This document shows, piece by piece, positions 1 through 5,256 of a stretch of 5,256 nucleotides of DNA. Position 1 is the first letter of the stretch, and each line of letters starts with the position of its first letter. The position numbers were made by a program, and so were the translations under genes. The notes under the pieces are model-generated. The model did not search any database. It saw only the letters and a program-made list of their open reading frames with translations, and was not told the origin of the DNA. Source of the stretch: Spirochaetota bacterium (GTDB lineage: Bacteria > Spirochaetota > B62-G9 > DRHN01); contig JAGLSF010000161.1 of assembly GCA_023136305.1 (NCBI GenBank), forward strand, positions 1-5,256. Reading direction: 5' to 3'.

Positions 1-1112
1 TCGCAGAGTCAGCCGCCGACACGGTACAAAAGGACGGGAAGAAGGATAGGGTAGCCTACGAGATCAACATCGATGAGAAGATCGAAGAGGCCGGCACCAA
101 ACCTGACACTCCTTCGAAGGTTTCAGCTGGAAAGGCGGGTACGCCACCCCTCTCACCCGCAGTGCGGCTGCTGGTGGAACAGTATGAGCTGGACCCTGCA
201 GAAATCAGGGGAACAGGCAGGGACGGCCGCATCACGAAGAAGGATGTGCTGTACATTCTCGAGCAGCGTGAATCCGGAGTGTCAAAGAAACAGGACAAAC
301 CGCAGGCCACGACGAAGCCCTCTTCGACGAAAGTCAAAACCCGGGCAGAAAAGCCGTTAGAGATCCCGGTGAAAGCACCCGCTCAGGCTCCAGTGCAACC
401 CAAACCTGCCGGAGCAGGGCAGAATCGGGTGAAGATGACAAGCATCAGGAAACGGATTGCCGAAAATCTCCTGCTCGCAAAGCAGAGTGCAGCACATGTG
501 ACGACTTTCAACGAAGTCGACATGAGCAGGGTCATGGGCCTGCGTAAAACATACCGTGATTCCTTCGAGAAGCGGCACGGGGTACGTCTCGGTTTCATGT
601 CATTCTTTTTCAAGGCATGCTGCAATGCACTGGCAGCATATCCCGTGCTCAACGCCTATATCGATGGTGAAGACATCGTCTACAATAACAGCTTCAACAT
701 AGGGATCGCAGTCTCCACCGAACGGGGCCTCATTGTTCCGGTGATACGTCATGCTGACCGGATGGGTTTTGCTGACATCGAAAAAACAATCCGCAATTTT
801 GCAGCAAGGGCACGGGAGAAGAAGCTCACCGTGGACGAGCTCACAGGAGGAACATTCACCATTACCAACGGTGGCGTGTTTGGATCGATGCTGTCGACAC
901 CCATCCCGAGCCCGCCCCAGTCTGCGATTCTTGGAATGCACGCCATAAAGGAGAGGCCTGTGGTGGTGGATGGCGAGATTGTCGTGCACCCGGTGATGTA
1001 CGTTGCGCTCACCTACGATCACCGCCTGATTGACGGAAGAGAGGCGGTGAGCTTTCTCGTTCTCGTGAAAGAGGAAATAGAGGACCCTGAACGCATGCTC
1101 ATTGACATTTAG
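1..1112 (+). CDS. sucB: Dihydrolipoamide succinyltransferase, E2 of 2-oxoglutarate dehydrogenase (5'-truncated)
   Basis: This is the E2 core subunit that moves the succinyl group from lipoyl-lysine to CoA, giving succinyl-CoA in the cytoplasmic 2-oxoglutarate dehydrogenase complex. The frame is open from base 3, so the start and the lipoyl domain lie outside the window. A GTG at 162 falls inside a domain and is not the start. Visible order: a charged linker (3-152); a peripheral subunit-binding domain (about 153-266, SPAVRLLVEQ to the GTGRDGRI turn) that docks E1/E3; an Ala/Pro/Lys-rich flexible linker (about 270-422); and a 229-residue acyltransferase domain (423-1109). The catalytic motif DHRLIDG has its His at 1020-1022 and Asp at 1032-1034. 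FTITNGGVFGS (855-887) and the long run of SucB-like residues (TTFNEV, FEKRHG, LGFMSF, QSAILGMHAIK) favour succinyl- over acetyl- or branched-chain transferase; this specificity call rests on remembered similarity to E. coli SucB. The lpd gene follows after 163 bases. Family and activity are secure; substrate is very likely. Confidence 0.94.
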   Translation, partial: AESAADTVQKDGKKDRVAYEINIDEKIEEAGTKPDTPSKVSAGKAGTPPLSPAVRLLVEQYELDPAEIRGTGRDGRITKKDVLYILEQRESGVSKKQDKPQATTKPSSTKVKTRAEKPLEIPVKAPAQAPVQPKPAGAGQNRVKMTSIRKRIAENLLLAKQSAAHVTTFNEVDMSRVMGLRKTYRDSFEKRHGVRLGFMSFFFKACCNALAAYPVLNAYIDGEDIVYNNSFNIGIAVSTERGLIVPVIRHADRMGFADIEKTIRNFAARAREKKLTVDELTGGTFTITNGGVFGSMLSTPIPSPPQSAILGMHAIKERPVVVDGEIVVHPVMYVALTYDHRLIDGREAVSFLVLVKEEIEDPERMLIDI

Positions 1113-1161
1113 GAGTGAAAGTTGAGTTTCTAACACGTCAACAAAAAGATCTAAAAAAGAT

Positions 1162-1203
1162 AACAAAGAAATCGCTCCGCCAGCGCTGCGCGAGCTTTTT
1201 GTT
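1162..1203 (+). terminator. Terminator-like hairpin between sucB and lpd
   Basis: GCTCCGC (1174-1180) pairs with GCG and GAGC (1188-1190, 1192-1195) around a bulged C at 1191. This gives a 7-bp GC-rich stem with a 7-base loop, followed directly by five T (1196-1200). An outer AACAAA (1162-1167) can also pair with TTTGTT (1198-1203). The form fits an intrinsic terminator or attenuator 50-90 bases after the sucB stop. Because lpd follows in the same direction and I find no convincing promoter of its own, partial read-through that sets the E2:E3 ratio, or mRNA 3'-end protection, is as likely as full termination. The T-run is short and the stem is bulged, so confidence is moderate. Confidence 0.45.
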
Positions 1204-1263
1204 CGCCATATATAGGGTGAAGACTAAATTTCTGACCCATTGACATGAAAGCAAAAGAATACA

Positions 1264-1270
1264 GAGGTGA
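1264..1270 (+). promoter_or_regulatory. Shine-Dalgarno site deciding the lpd start
   Basis: GAGGTGA lies 5 bases before the ATG at 1276. An in-frame GTG at 1267 would also extend the frame, but it is part of this ribosome-binding site and has no site of its own at proper spacing. ATG 1276 is therefore the better start. Confidence 0.8.
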
Positions 1271-1275
1271 AGAGG

Positions 1276-2706
1276 ATGGCCCAGGACAGTACATATGACC
1301 TCATCGTAATAGGCGCGGGACCCGGCGGCTATGTGGCGGCAATCCGTGCGGCGCAGCTTGGCATGAACGTTGCGATCATAGAGAGGAGCAGGAATCTCGG
1401 GGGCACCTGTCTCAACATCGGCTGCATTCCATCCAAGGCATTGCTCGAGTCGAGTGAACTGTACTACTCGTCGGTCAACCACCTGAAGGATCACGGGATA
1501 AAGACCGGAAGTGTGAAGTTTGACCTGCAGAGGATCATGGATCGTAAGAAGGAGGTGGTTTCACAGCTCGTCAGGGGGGTTTCCTCTCTGCTCAAAGCAA
1601 GAAGTGTGGACGTATATACCGGTTCAGCCCACATCCTTCCTGCTGAGGGTCAGAAAACAAAAACCGTGGAGATCTCACGACGGGGTGCAAAGAAGCAGCA
1701 AATCTCAGGTGCAAAGGTTATCATTGCCACGGGAAGCATACCCGTTGAACTCTCCTTCCTCCCCTTCGACTTCAAGGACATCGTGACCTCAACCGAAGCG
1801 CTCTCATTCGAGCAGGTGCCGGAAAAACTCATCGTCATCGGTGCCGGTGCCATCGGGCTTGAACTGGGGAGTGTGTGGGCACGGCTTGGTTCAGAGGTTA
1901 CCGTTATAGAGCTTCTGCCCCAGATCATGCCAGGATGGGATGTACAGGTATCGCGAAGAATGAATCAGATACTGAAAAAGCAGGGTCTGAACCTGGTACT
2001 GGACACGAAGGTGCTGGGATGTGAGAAAAAGAAGGCAGGGCTTCAGGTACGGGCTGAGAGAAAGGACGGGAAGGAGGAGTTTTTCACAGCGAACAAGGTC
2101 CTCGTTTCCGTGGGTAGAAAGCCCTTCCATGAGGGTGTGGGTATTGCTGAAAACGGCATCCAATGGGATGAGAGAACTGGATTTGTAAAGGTCGATAAGC
2201 GGTATCAGACGAGCGCTGAGAATATCTTTGCAATCGGTGATGTCATAGGTGAGCCCATGCTTGCGCACAAGGCCGAGGAGGAGGGGGTCGTCTGTGTGGA
2301 GAGAATTGCGGGTATTCCTGCAGAGCTCAACTACAATGCCATTCCAGGCGTCATCTATACGGCACCGGAGATTGCCAGTGTTGGCAAGACCGAAGAGCAG
2401 CTCAGGGAAGATGAACGGGAGTATAAGAGGGGCATGTTCTCATTCAAGGCCAATGGACGAGCCCTGGCATTGGGCAGCACGAATGGCTTTGTGAAAGTAC
2501 TGGCCGATAGCAGGACCGATGAGGTTTTGGGTGTGCATATCATCGGTCCGCGGGCATCTGAGCTGATCAGCGAGGCCGTGACTGTTATCGAATACGGTGG
2601 CAGCGCAGAGGACATTGCGCGAACCATACACGCCCATCCCACGCTTGCCGAAGTTTTAAAGGAAGCGGCCCTTGCTGTTGACGGGCGTTCGATTCACTCA
2701 TTGTGA
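1276..2706 (+). CDS. lpd: Dihydrolipoamide dehydrogenase (E3)
   Basis: This FAD-dependent disulfide oxidoreductase reoxidises dihydrolipoyl groups of E2 and passes electrons to NAD+. It is a soluble cytoplasmic homodimer and the E3 of 2-oxo acid dehydrogenase and glycine cleavage complexes. Its 476 residues are the normal family length. Visible in order: the FAD dinucleotide fold GAGPGG (13-18); the redox-active disulfide GGTCLNIGC (Cys45, Cys50); ATGS (151-154); a second dinucleotide fold for NAD, GAGAIG (189-194), with the acidic strand end VTVIE (Glu212); the FAD motif IFAIGD (Asp322); and the C-terminal dimerisation domain ending in HAHPTLAE, whose His454 and Glu459 form the catalytic dyad. 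All key residues are present. The start is set by the GAGGTGA site. Placement right after sucB argues that it is the dedicated E3 of that complex, though it may also serve others. Mercuric or glutathione reductase is ruled out by the HPT motif context and overall sequence flavour. Confidence 0.97.
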   Translation: MAQDSTYDLIVIGAGPGGYVAAIRAAQLGMNVAIIERSRNLGGTCLNIGCIPSKALLESSELYYSSVNHLKDHGIKTGSVKFDLQRIMDRKKEVVSQLVRGVSSLLKARSVDVYTGSAHILPAEGQKTKTVEISRRGAKKQQISGAKVIIATGSIPVELSFLPFDFKDIVTSTEALSFEQVPEKLIVIGAGAIGLELGSVWARLGSEVTVIELLPQIMPGWDVQVSRRMNQILKKQGLNLVLDTKVLGCEKKKAGLQVRAERKDGKEEFFTANKVLVSVGRKPFHEGVGIAENGIQWDERTGFVKVDKRYQTSAENIFAIGDVIGEPMLAHKAEEEGVVCVERIAGIPAELNYNAIPGVIYTAPEIASVGKTEEQLREDEREYKRGMFSFKANGRALALGSTNGFVKVLADSRTDEVLGVHIIGPRASELISEAVTVIEYGGSAEDIARTIHAHPTLAEVLKEAALAVDGRSIHSL

Positions 2707-2741
2707 TTGACGGGGTGGCGGAAAATGATAATAATGGAACC

Positions 2742-2795
2742 GGTACGGGGGTGCAGAGTTCACCATGTGGTTGACTGCACTAGAGGGTCCGTATC
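2742..2795 (+). other. Nested inverted repeats upstream of citrate synthase
   Basis: An outer arm GGTACGG (2742-2748) can pair with CCGTATC (2789-2795): seven pairs, one of them G-U. Inside it, GTGCAG (2751-2756) pairs perfectly with CTGCAC (2775-2780) around an 18-base loop. The two arms nest with 2 unpaired bases on the left and 8 on the right, so they could fold together as one RNA. The TGCAC core recurs at 2810-2814. No T-run follows, so this is not an intrinsic terminator. It may be a leader RNA structure, a DNA operator over the candidate promoter, or chance. Confidence 0.35.
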
Positions 2796-2797
2796 TT
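2771..2797 (+). promoter_or_regulatory. Possible sigma-70 promoter for citrate synthase
   Basis: TTGACT (2771-2776) matches the -35 consensus at five of six bases. TATCTT (2792-2797) matches the -10 box at four of six, with a 15-base spacer that is shorter than the ideal 17. Transcription would begin near 2804, leaving a leader of roughly 33 bases before the start at 2837. Arms of two inverted repeats overlap both boxes. The match is modest and could be chance. Confidence 0.28.
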
Positions 2798-2823
2798 CTG
2801 TGTATGTGATGCACCATTTACCT

Positions 2824-2829
2824 GGAGGT
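2824..2829 (+). promoter_or_regulatory. Shine-Dalgarno site deciding the citrate synthase start
   Basis: GGAGGT lies 7 bases before the ATG at 2837. In-frame GTG (2831) and TTG (2834) codons sit too close to it (1 and 4 bases), so ATG 2837 is preferred and the protein begins MEKPDYAKGLEG. Confidence 0.8.
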
Positions 2830-2836
2830 AGTGTTG

Positions 2837-3979
2837 ATGGAAAAACCTGACTATGCGAAGGGACTTGAGGGCGTTATTGCTGCGGAGAGCCGGATCTGCT
2901 ACATCGATGGACAGCAGGGCAAGCTCTACTACATGGGCTACTCGATTGAAGACCTGGTTGAGCAGTGCAGCTTCGAGGAAATCGTGTATTTACTGCTCTA
3001 CCGAAACCTGCCCACCGGAAGCGAACTCGATGGATTTAGCGAGAGGATGAGGTCATTCAGGGCACTGCCCGAGCAGGTCAAGCAAATGATACACGCCTTC
3101 CCGACCGGCGCACATCCCATGGAGCTCCTCCAGTCGGTGATGGCCTATCTGTCGAGTTATGTGCAGCACAAGATACAGCACTCTGCCACCTGCAACTGCA
3201 GGGACACCCTGCATCAGGTAGCGCAGATGGCGACCGTCGCCGCCACCTATGCACGCTACCGTGATGGGAATGACTATATAGAGCCCCGGGACGACCTTTC
3301 CCACGGAGCAAACTTCCTCTACATGCTCCGCGGCGAGGAACCGGACCCCGATGAGGGAGAAATCATGGACAACTGCCTGATCCTCCACGCCGAGCACGGC
3401 TTCAACGCGTCCACCTTCACCTCCCGGGTTGTTGCCTCCACCCTCTCCACCTGCTACAGCTCCATCTCAGCTGCCATGGGGTCCCTCTACGGCTCACTCC
3501 ACGGCGGGGCAAATGAACGGGTACTCAAGATGGTTGATGCCATCGGGGACAAGAGCAAGGTGGAAAAGTGGGTAGACAACGCGCTGAGTAAGAAGCAGAA
3601 GGTCATGGGCATGGGGCATCGCGTCTACAAGGCAAAGGACCCGCGTGCAAAGGTCATCGAGAAGTACCTCCAGGACCTCTCCGACAGGAAGAACAACTGG
3701 CGTGACTACGAGATCCTGAAGGAGATCGAGCGGGTGTTCGGGAATCGTATGAAGGACAAGGGAAAACCCATCTATCCCAATGTGGATTTCTTCTCCGGTG
3801 CCCTGTACAGGCTGCTCGGTATTCCAACCATCCTCTTCACGCCCATATTTGCCGTTGCCCGCGTGGGTGGCTGGCTTGCGCATATTCTCGAACAGCGGGA
3901 GGGCAACCGCATCTATCGTCCCAAGAGCCTCTACGTGGGCAAGAAGGACTTGCCCTTTGTCCCCCTTGAGAAGCGGTAA
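2837..3979 (+). CDS. gltA: Citrate synthase, short (about 380-residue) form
   Basis: This enzyme condenses oxaloacetate with acetyl-CoA to citrate and CoA, the entry step of the TCA cycle, in the cytoplasm. Its 380 residues match the short bacterial/archaeal form and lack the N-terminal extension of the roughly 427-residue hexameric, NADH-inhibited E. coli GltA, so it is probably a dimer without that control (inference). Visible motifs: N-terminal GLEGVIAAES (9-18) and YYMGYSIEDL (31-40); HAEHGFNAST (184-192, substrate-binding His187); GSLHGGANE (catalytic His222); GMGHRVYKAKDPRA (catalytic His261, Arg270); YPNVDFFSG (catalytic Asp317); ARVGGW (Arg342); and YRPKSLYVG (Arg361). Spacing between these residues parallels pig citrate synthase His238, His274, His320, Arg329, Asp375, Arg401 and Arg421. 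It lies 130 bases after lpd and 85 before the next gene. The closest alternative is 2-methylcitrate synthase, since short forms can be hard to tell apart by sequence; the TCA neighbours and lack of prp genes favour citrate synthase. Confidence 0.93.
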   Translation: MEKPDYAKGLEGVIAAESRICYIDGQQGKLYYMGYSIEDLVEQCSFEEIVYLLLYRNLPTGSELDGFSERMRSFRALPEQVKQMIHAFPTGAHPMELLQSVMAYLSSYVQHKIQHSATCNCRDTLHQVAQMATVAATYARYRDGNDYIEPRDDLSHGANFLYMLRGEEPDPDEGEIMDNCLILHAEHGFNASTFTSRVVASTLSTCYSSISAAMGSLYGSLHGGANERVLKMVDAIGDKSKVEKWVDNALSKKQKVMGMGHRVYKAKDPRAKVIEKYLQDLSDRKNNWRDYEILKEIERVFGNRMKDKGKPIYPNVDFFSGALYRLLGIPTILFTPIFAVARVGGWLAHILEQREGNRIYRPKSLYVGKKDLPFVPLEKR

Positions 3980-3981
3980 GT

Positions 3982-4015
3982 ACTGAAGGGATACGTCTGT
4001 ACATTGCCCATCAGT
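3982..4015 (+). other. Weak stem-loop after citrate synthase
   Basis: ACTGA-A-GGG (3982-3990) faces CCC-A-TCAGT (4007-4015), giving five plus three pairs around an A-A mismatch. An inner TAC/GTA helix (3992-3994, 3999-4001) closes a four-base loop. The bases after it (CAATCTTGTCTCGTT) are pyrimidine-rich but hold no T-run, so it is a poor intrinsic terminator. It may still slow decay of the upstream mRNA or be chance. Confidence 0.25.
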
Positions 4016-4052
4016 CAATCTTGTCTCGTTAAAATTATGACTAGCATCTCAG

Positions 4053-4059
4053 AAAGGAG
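4053..4059 (+). promoter_or_regulatory. Shine-Dalgarno site deciding the M24 gene start
   Basis: AAAGGAG lies 5 bases before the ATG at 4065. An in-frame GTG at 4059 overlaps this site and cannot use it, so translation most likely begins at 4065 with MQTKLPDSEF. Confidence 0.8.
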
Positions 4060-4064
4060 TGACC

Positions 4065-5228
4065 ATGCAGACGAAGTTGCCCGATTCTGAATTTAGAAGT
4101 CGAATAGAGAGGATTCAGGAAAAGCTTGCTGAAAACAACTACGATGCCTATCTGGTGCACTGCAACGAGGCAGATCAGGCGAATGTACGGTATCTCAGCG
4201 ATCACTGGCCTATATTCGAGACCGCAGGAGTCATCGTCCCAAGGGAGGGTGAACCTATACTGCTCATCGGTCCGGAGGCCGAGCCCTTTGCCCAGGACAG
4301 GAGCAGAATCAAGAAGATACGGACCATGGTGGAATACAGGGAGTCGGCAGAGCCCGATTATCCCGACATACCGGTCTCATCCTTCAAAGACATATTTGAC
4401 GAGGTGTCGGGAGGTAAGGGAATAGAACGCCTCGCTCTGGGCGACTACACCATACTTCCCCTGCCTGTCTGGGACGGGATCAATGCTGCATTGATCAAGG
4501 GCGGTGAAATCATCCGCGCTGAGTGGATCATCTCCGACATGCGCATCCTTAAATCGAAGCCTGAGATTGCCATGATTCAGGAGGCCCACCGCATCAGTGA
4601 ACTTGCCCTCGAAGACATTTTGAAGACCATGAAGCCCGGCATGACCGAGAAACAGGCTATGGGCATTGTAATGGAGGCCCTCTACCGCCACGGCGCTGAA
4701 TGTGAGGGATTTCCCAACTATGTATTCGGGGGCAGGAAGACGCGCAATGCCATTGCCCGCGCCACCTACGATACCATCAAGGAGGGGGAGATCATTCAGC
4801 TCTGTATCGGCGCGCGATTCGGCGGTTACTCCTCTTCGGTGGGAAGACCCGTCATCTTTGGAAAGATGCCGTCTGAAATGCACAGCCACGTACAGTTCGG
4901 ACTCGACGTGCACCTCAAGACCTACGAGTGGATACGCGAGGGAGTGGTTGCAAAGGACGTGGCAAACCGTTATTTCGAACACTTCAAGGAAAAGGGATAC
5001 GCCGAGTATTTCCTGTACGGACCCTGTCACGGCACCGGCATAATAGAGGTGGAGAAGCCCTGGATGGAGACCAGCTCTGAATATGAGCTGCAGGAGAACA
5101 TGACCTTCATGGCCGATACCTTCTTCACCACTGATGCCTACGGCTTTCGCTGGGAAGACGGGTTCCGCGTCACCAAAGATGGGTGTGAGCCCTTCTCCGA
5201 TGCCAGGAGCGAAATCATCGAACTCTAA
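4065..5228 (+). CDS. M24-fold (creatinase/aminopeptidase P-like) protein with degenerate metal site
   Basis: The 387-residue product has the two-domain plan of the M24 family. A creatinase/prolidase N-terminal domain (about 10-160, with YDAYLVHCNEADQANVRYLS) is followed by a C-terminal pita-bread domain (about 167-387, opening at KSKPEIAMIQEAHRIS). There is no signal peptide or membrane segment, so it should be cytoplasmic. Known Xaa-Pro peptidases bind two metals through Asp, Asp, His, Glu, Glu. Aligning by eye on the IKEGEI, GGY, HGTG and FRWEDG anchors, these positions read Cys247, Ser258, His322, Asp351 and Glu364. The usual catalytic His of the PHAEP-type segment is Ile230, and the second His after HGxG is Val328. 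Peptidase activity is thus doubtful. Metal-free relatives are known (creatinase, the ectoine ring hydrolase DoeA/EutD), so a C-N hydrolase acting on a small molecule is possible; the substrate is unknown. The gene lies 85 bases after citrate synthase and may be co-transcribed. Fold is secure; function is not. Confidence 0.85.
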   Translation: MQTKLPDSEFRSRIERIQEKLAENNYDAYLVHCNEADQANVRYLSDHWPIFETAGVIVPREGEPILLIGPEAEPFAQDRSRIKKIRTMVEYRESAEPDYPDIPVSSFKDIFDEVSGGKGIERLALGDYTILPLPVWDGINAALIKGGEIIRAEWIISDMRILKSKPEIAMIQEAHRISELALEDILKTMKPGMTEKQAMGIVMEALYRHGAECEGFPNYVFGGRKTRNAIARATYDTIKEGEIIQLCIGARFGGYSSSVGRPVIFGKMPSEMHSHVQFGLDVHLKTYEWIREGVVAKDVANRYFEHFKEKGYAEYFLYGPCHGTGIIEVEKPWMETSSEYELQENMTFMADTFFTTDAYGFRWEDGFRVTKDGCEPFSDARSEIIEL

Positions 5229-5237
5229 AATTTAGAG
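5223..5237 (+). repeat. Perfect palindrome spanning the M24 stop codon
   Basis: CTCTAAA (5223-5229) and TTTAGAG (5231-5237) are perfect inverted copies around one central A, and the TAA stop at 5226-5228 lies inside the left arm. As RNA it could form a 5-6-bp AT-rich hairpin. The following bases (GTTCTGTTCGGTTCG) contain several T but no run, and the window ends 19 bases later. It could be a weak terminator, a protein-binding site or chance. Confidence 0.3.
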
Positions 5238-5256
5238 GTTCTGTTCGGTTCGCGTG

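Noticed and set aside
162..164. GTG as the start of the E2 gene
   Set aside because: It lies inside the subunit-binding domain, has no ribosome-binding site, and the frame stays open with coding character back to base 3.
600..1166. Long minus-strand open frame (188 codons) opposite sucB
   Set aside because: It lies wholly opposite the conserved catalytic domain of E2, shows no recognisable motif, and its frame is a by-product of codon bias in the real gene.
1100..1246. Direct repeat CATTGACAT at 1100-1108 and 1238-1246
   Set aside because: Only 9 bases long with no flanking similarity and no mobile-element features between the copies; likely chance.
1240..1268. TTGACA (1240-1245) as a -35 box for lpd
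   Set aside because: No -10-like hexamer lies 16-18 bases downstream, and transcription would begin at or inside the lpd start.
2803..2820. CRP/FNR-like site around TATGTGATGCACC
   Set aside because: Only one TGTGA half-site is present; the second half-site is not conserved.
3494..4018. Minus-strand open frame (174 codons) opposite citrate synthase
   Set aside because: It mirrors the conserved citrate synthase active-site region, has no recognisable domain and no good ribosome-binding site.
4004..4035. TTGCCC and TAAAAT as a promoter for the M24 gene
   Set aside because: The -10-like box is good but the spacer is 20 bases and the -35-like box is poor.
4377..5030. Minus-strand open frame (217 codons) opposite the M24 gene
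   Set aside because: It is antisense to a well-conserved two-domain protein and its translation has no family features; a shadow frame.

Overview
The window holds four plus-strand genes packed head to tail, three of them central-metabolism enzymes of the TCA cycle. In order they are the 3' part of a dihydrolipoamide succinyltransferase (E2 of 2-oxoglutarate dehydrogenase, sucB), a complete dihydrolipoamide dehydrogenase (E3, lpd), a complete short-form citrate synthase (gltA type), and a complete creatinase/aminopeptidase P-fold (M24) protein. All are intact except sucB, whose 5' end and lipoyl domain lie upstream of the window. I see no tRNA, rRNA, CRISPR array, insertion sequence or phage gene, and no minus-strand gene.

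Organism: strong Shine-Dalgarno sequences, ATG starts, moderately high GC content and short gaps show a bacterium. The E2 closely resembles the proteobacterial SucB type, and the citrate synthase is the short, about 380-residue form. Together these would fit a Gram-negative lineage such as Desulfobacterota or a relative, but this is a weak guess from remembered protein flavour and no marker gene is present.

Layout: 1-1112 sucB (partial); 1113-1275 AT-rich spacer with phased A-tracts and a terminator-like hairpin; 1276-2706 lpd; 2707-2836 spacer with nested inverted repeats, a possible sigma-70 promoter and a possible 41-codon ORF; 2837-3979 citrate synthase; 3980-4064 short spacer with a weak stem-loop; 4065-5228 M24-fold protein; 5229-5256 the window end, where a perfect palindrome spans the stop codon.

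How the genes work together: E2 and E3, with an E1 presumably encoded upstream, would convert 2-oxoglutarate to succinyl-CoA, with E3 reoxidising the lipoyl arms using NAD+. Citrate synthase feeds the cycle with citrate. The last gene is the least expected member. It has the two-domain creatinase/prolidase architecture, but by my by-eye alignment it lacks most of the metal ligands and the catalytic histidine of true metallo-aminopeptidases. It is therefore probably not an Xaa-Pro aminopeptidase; it may be a metal-independent creatinase-like hydrolase or a protein with a new role. That protein and the structured lpd-citrate synthase spacer are the two places most worth a second look; the rest is ordinary core metabolism.
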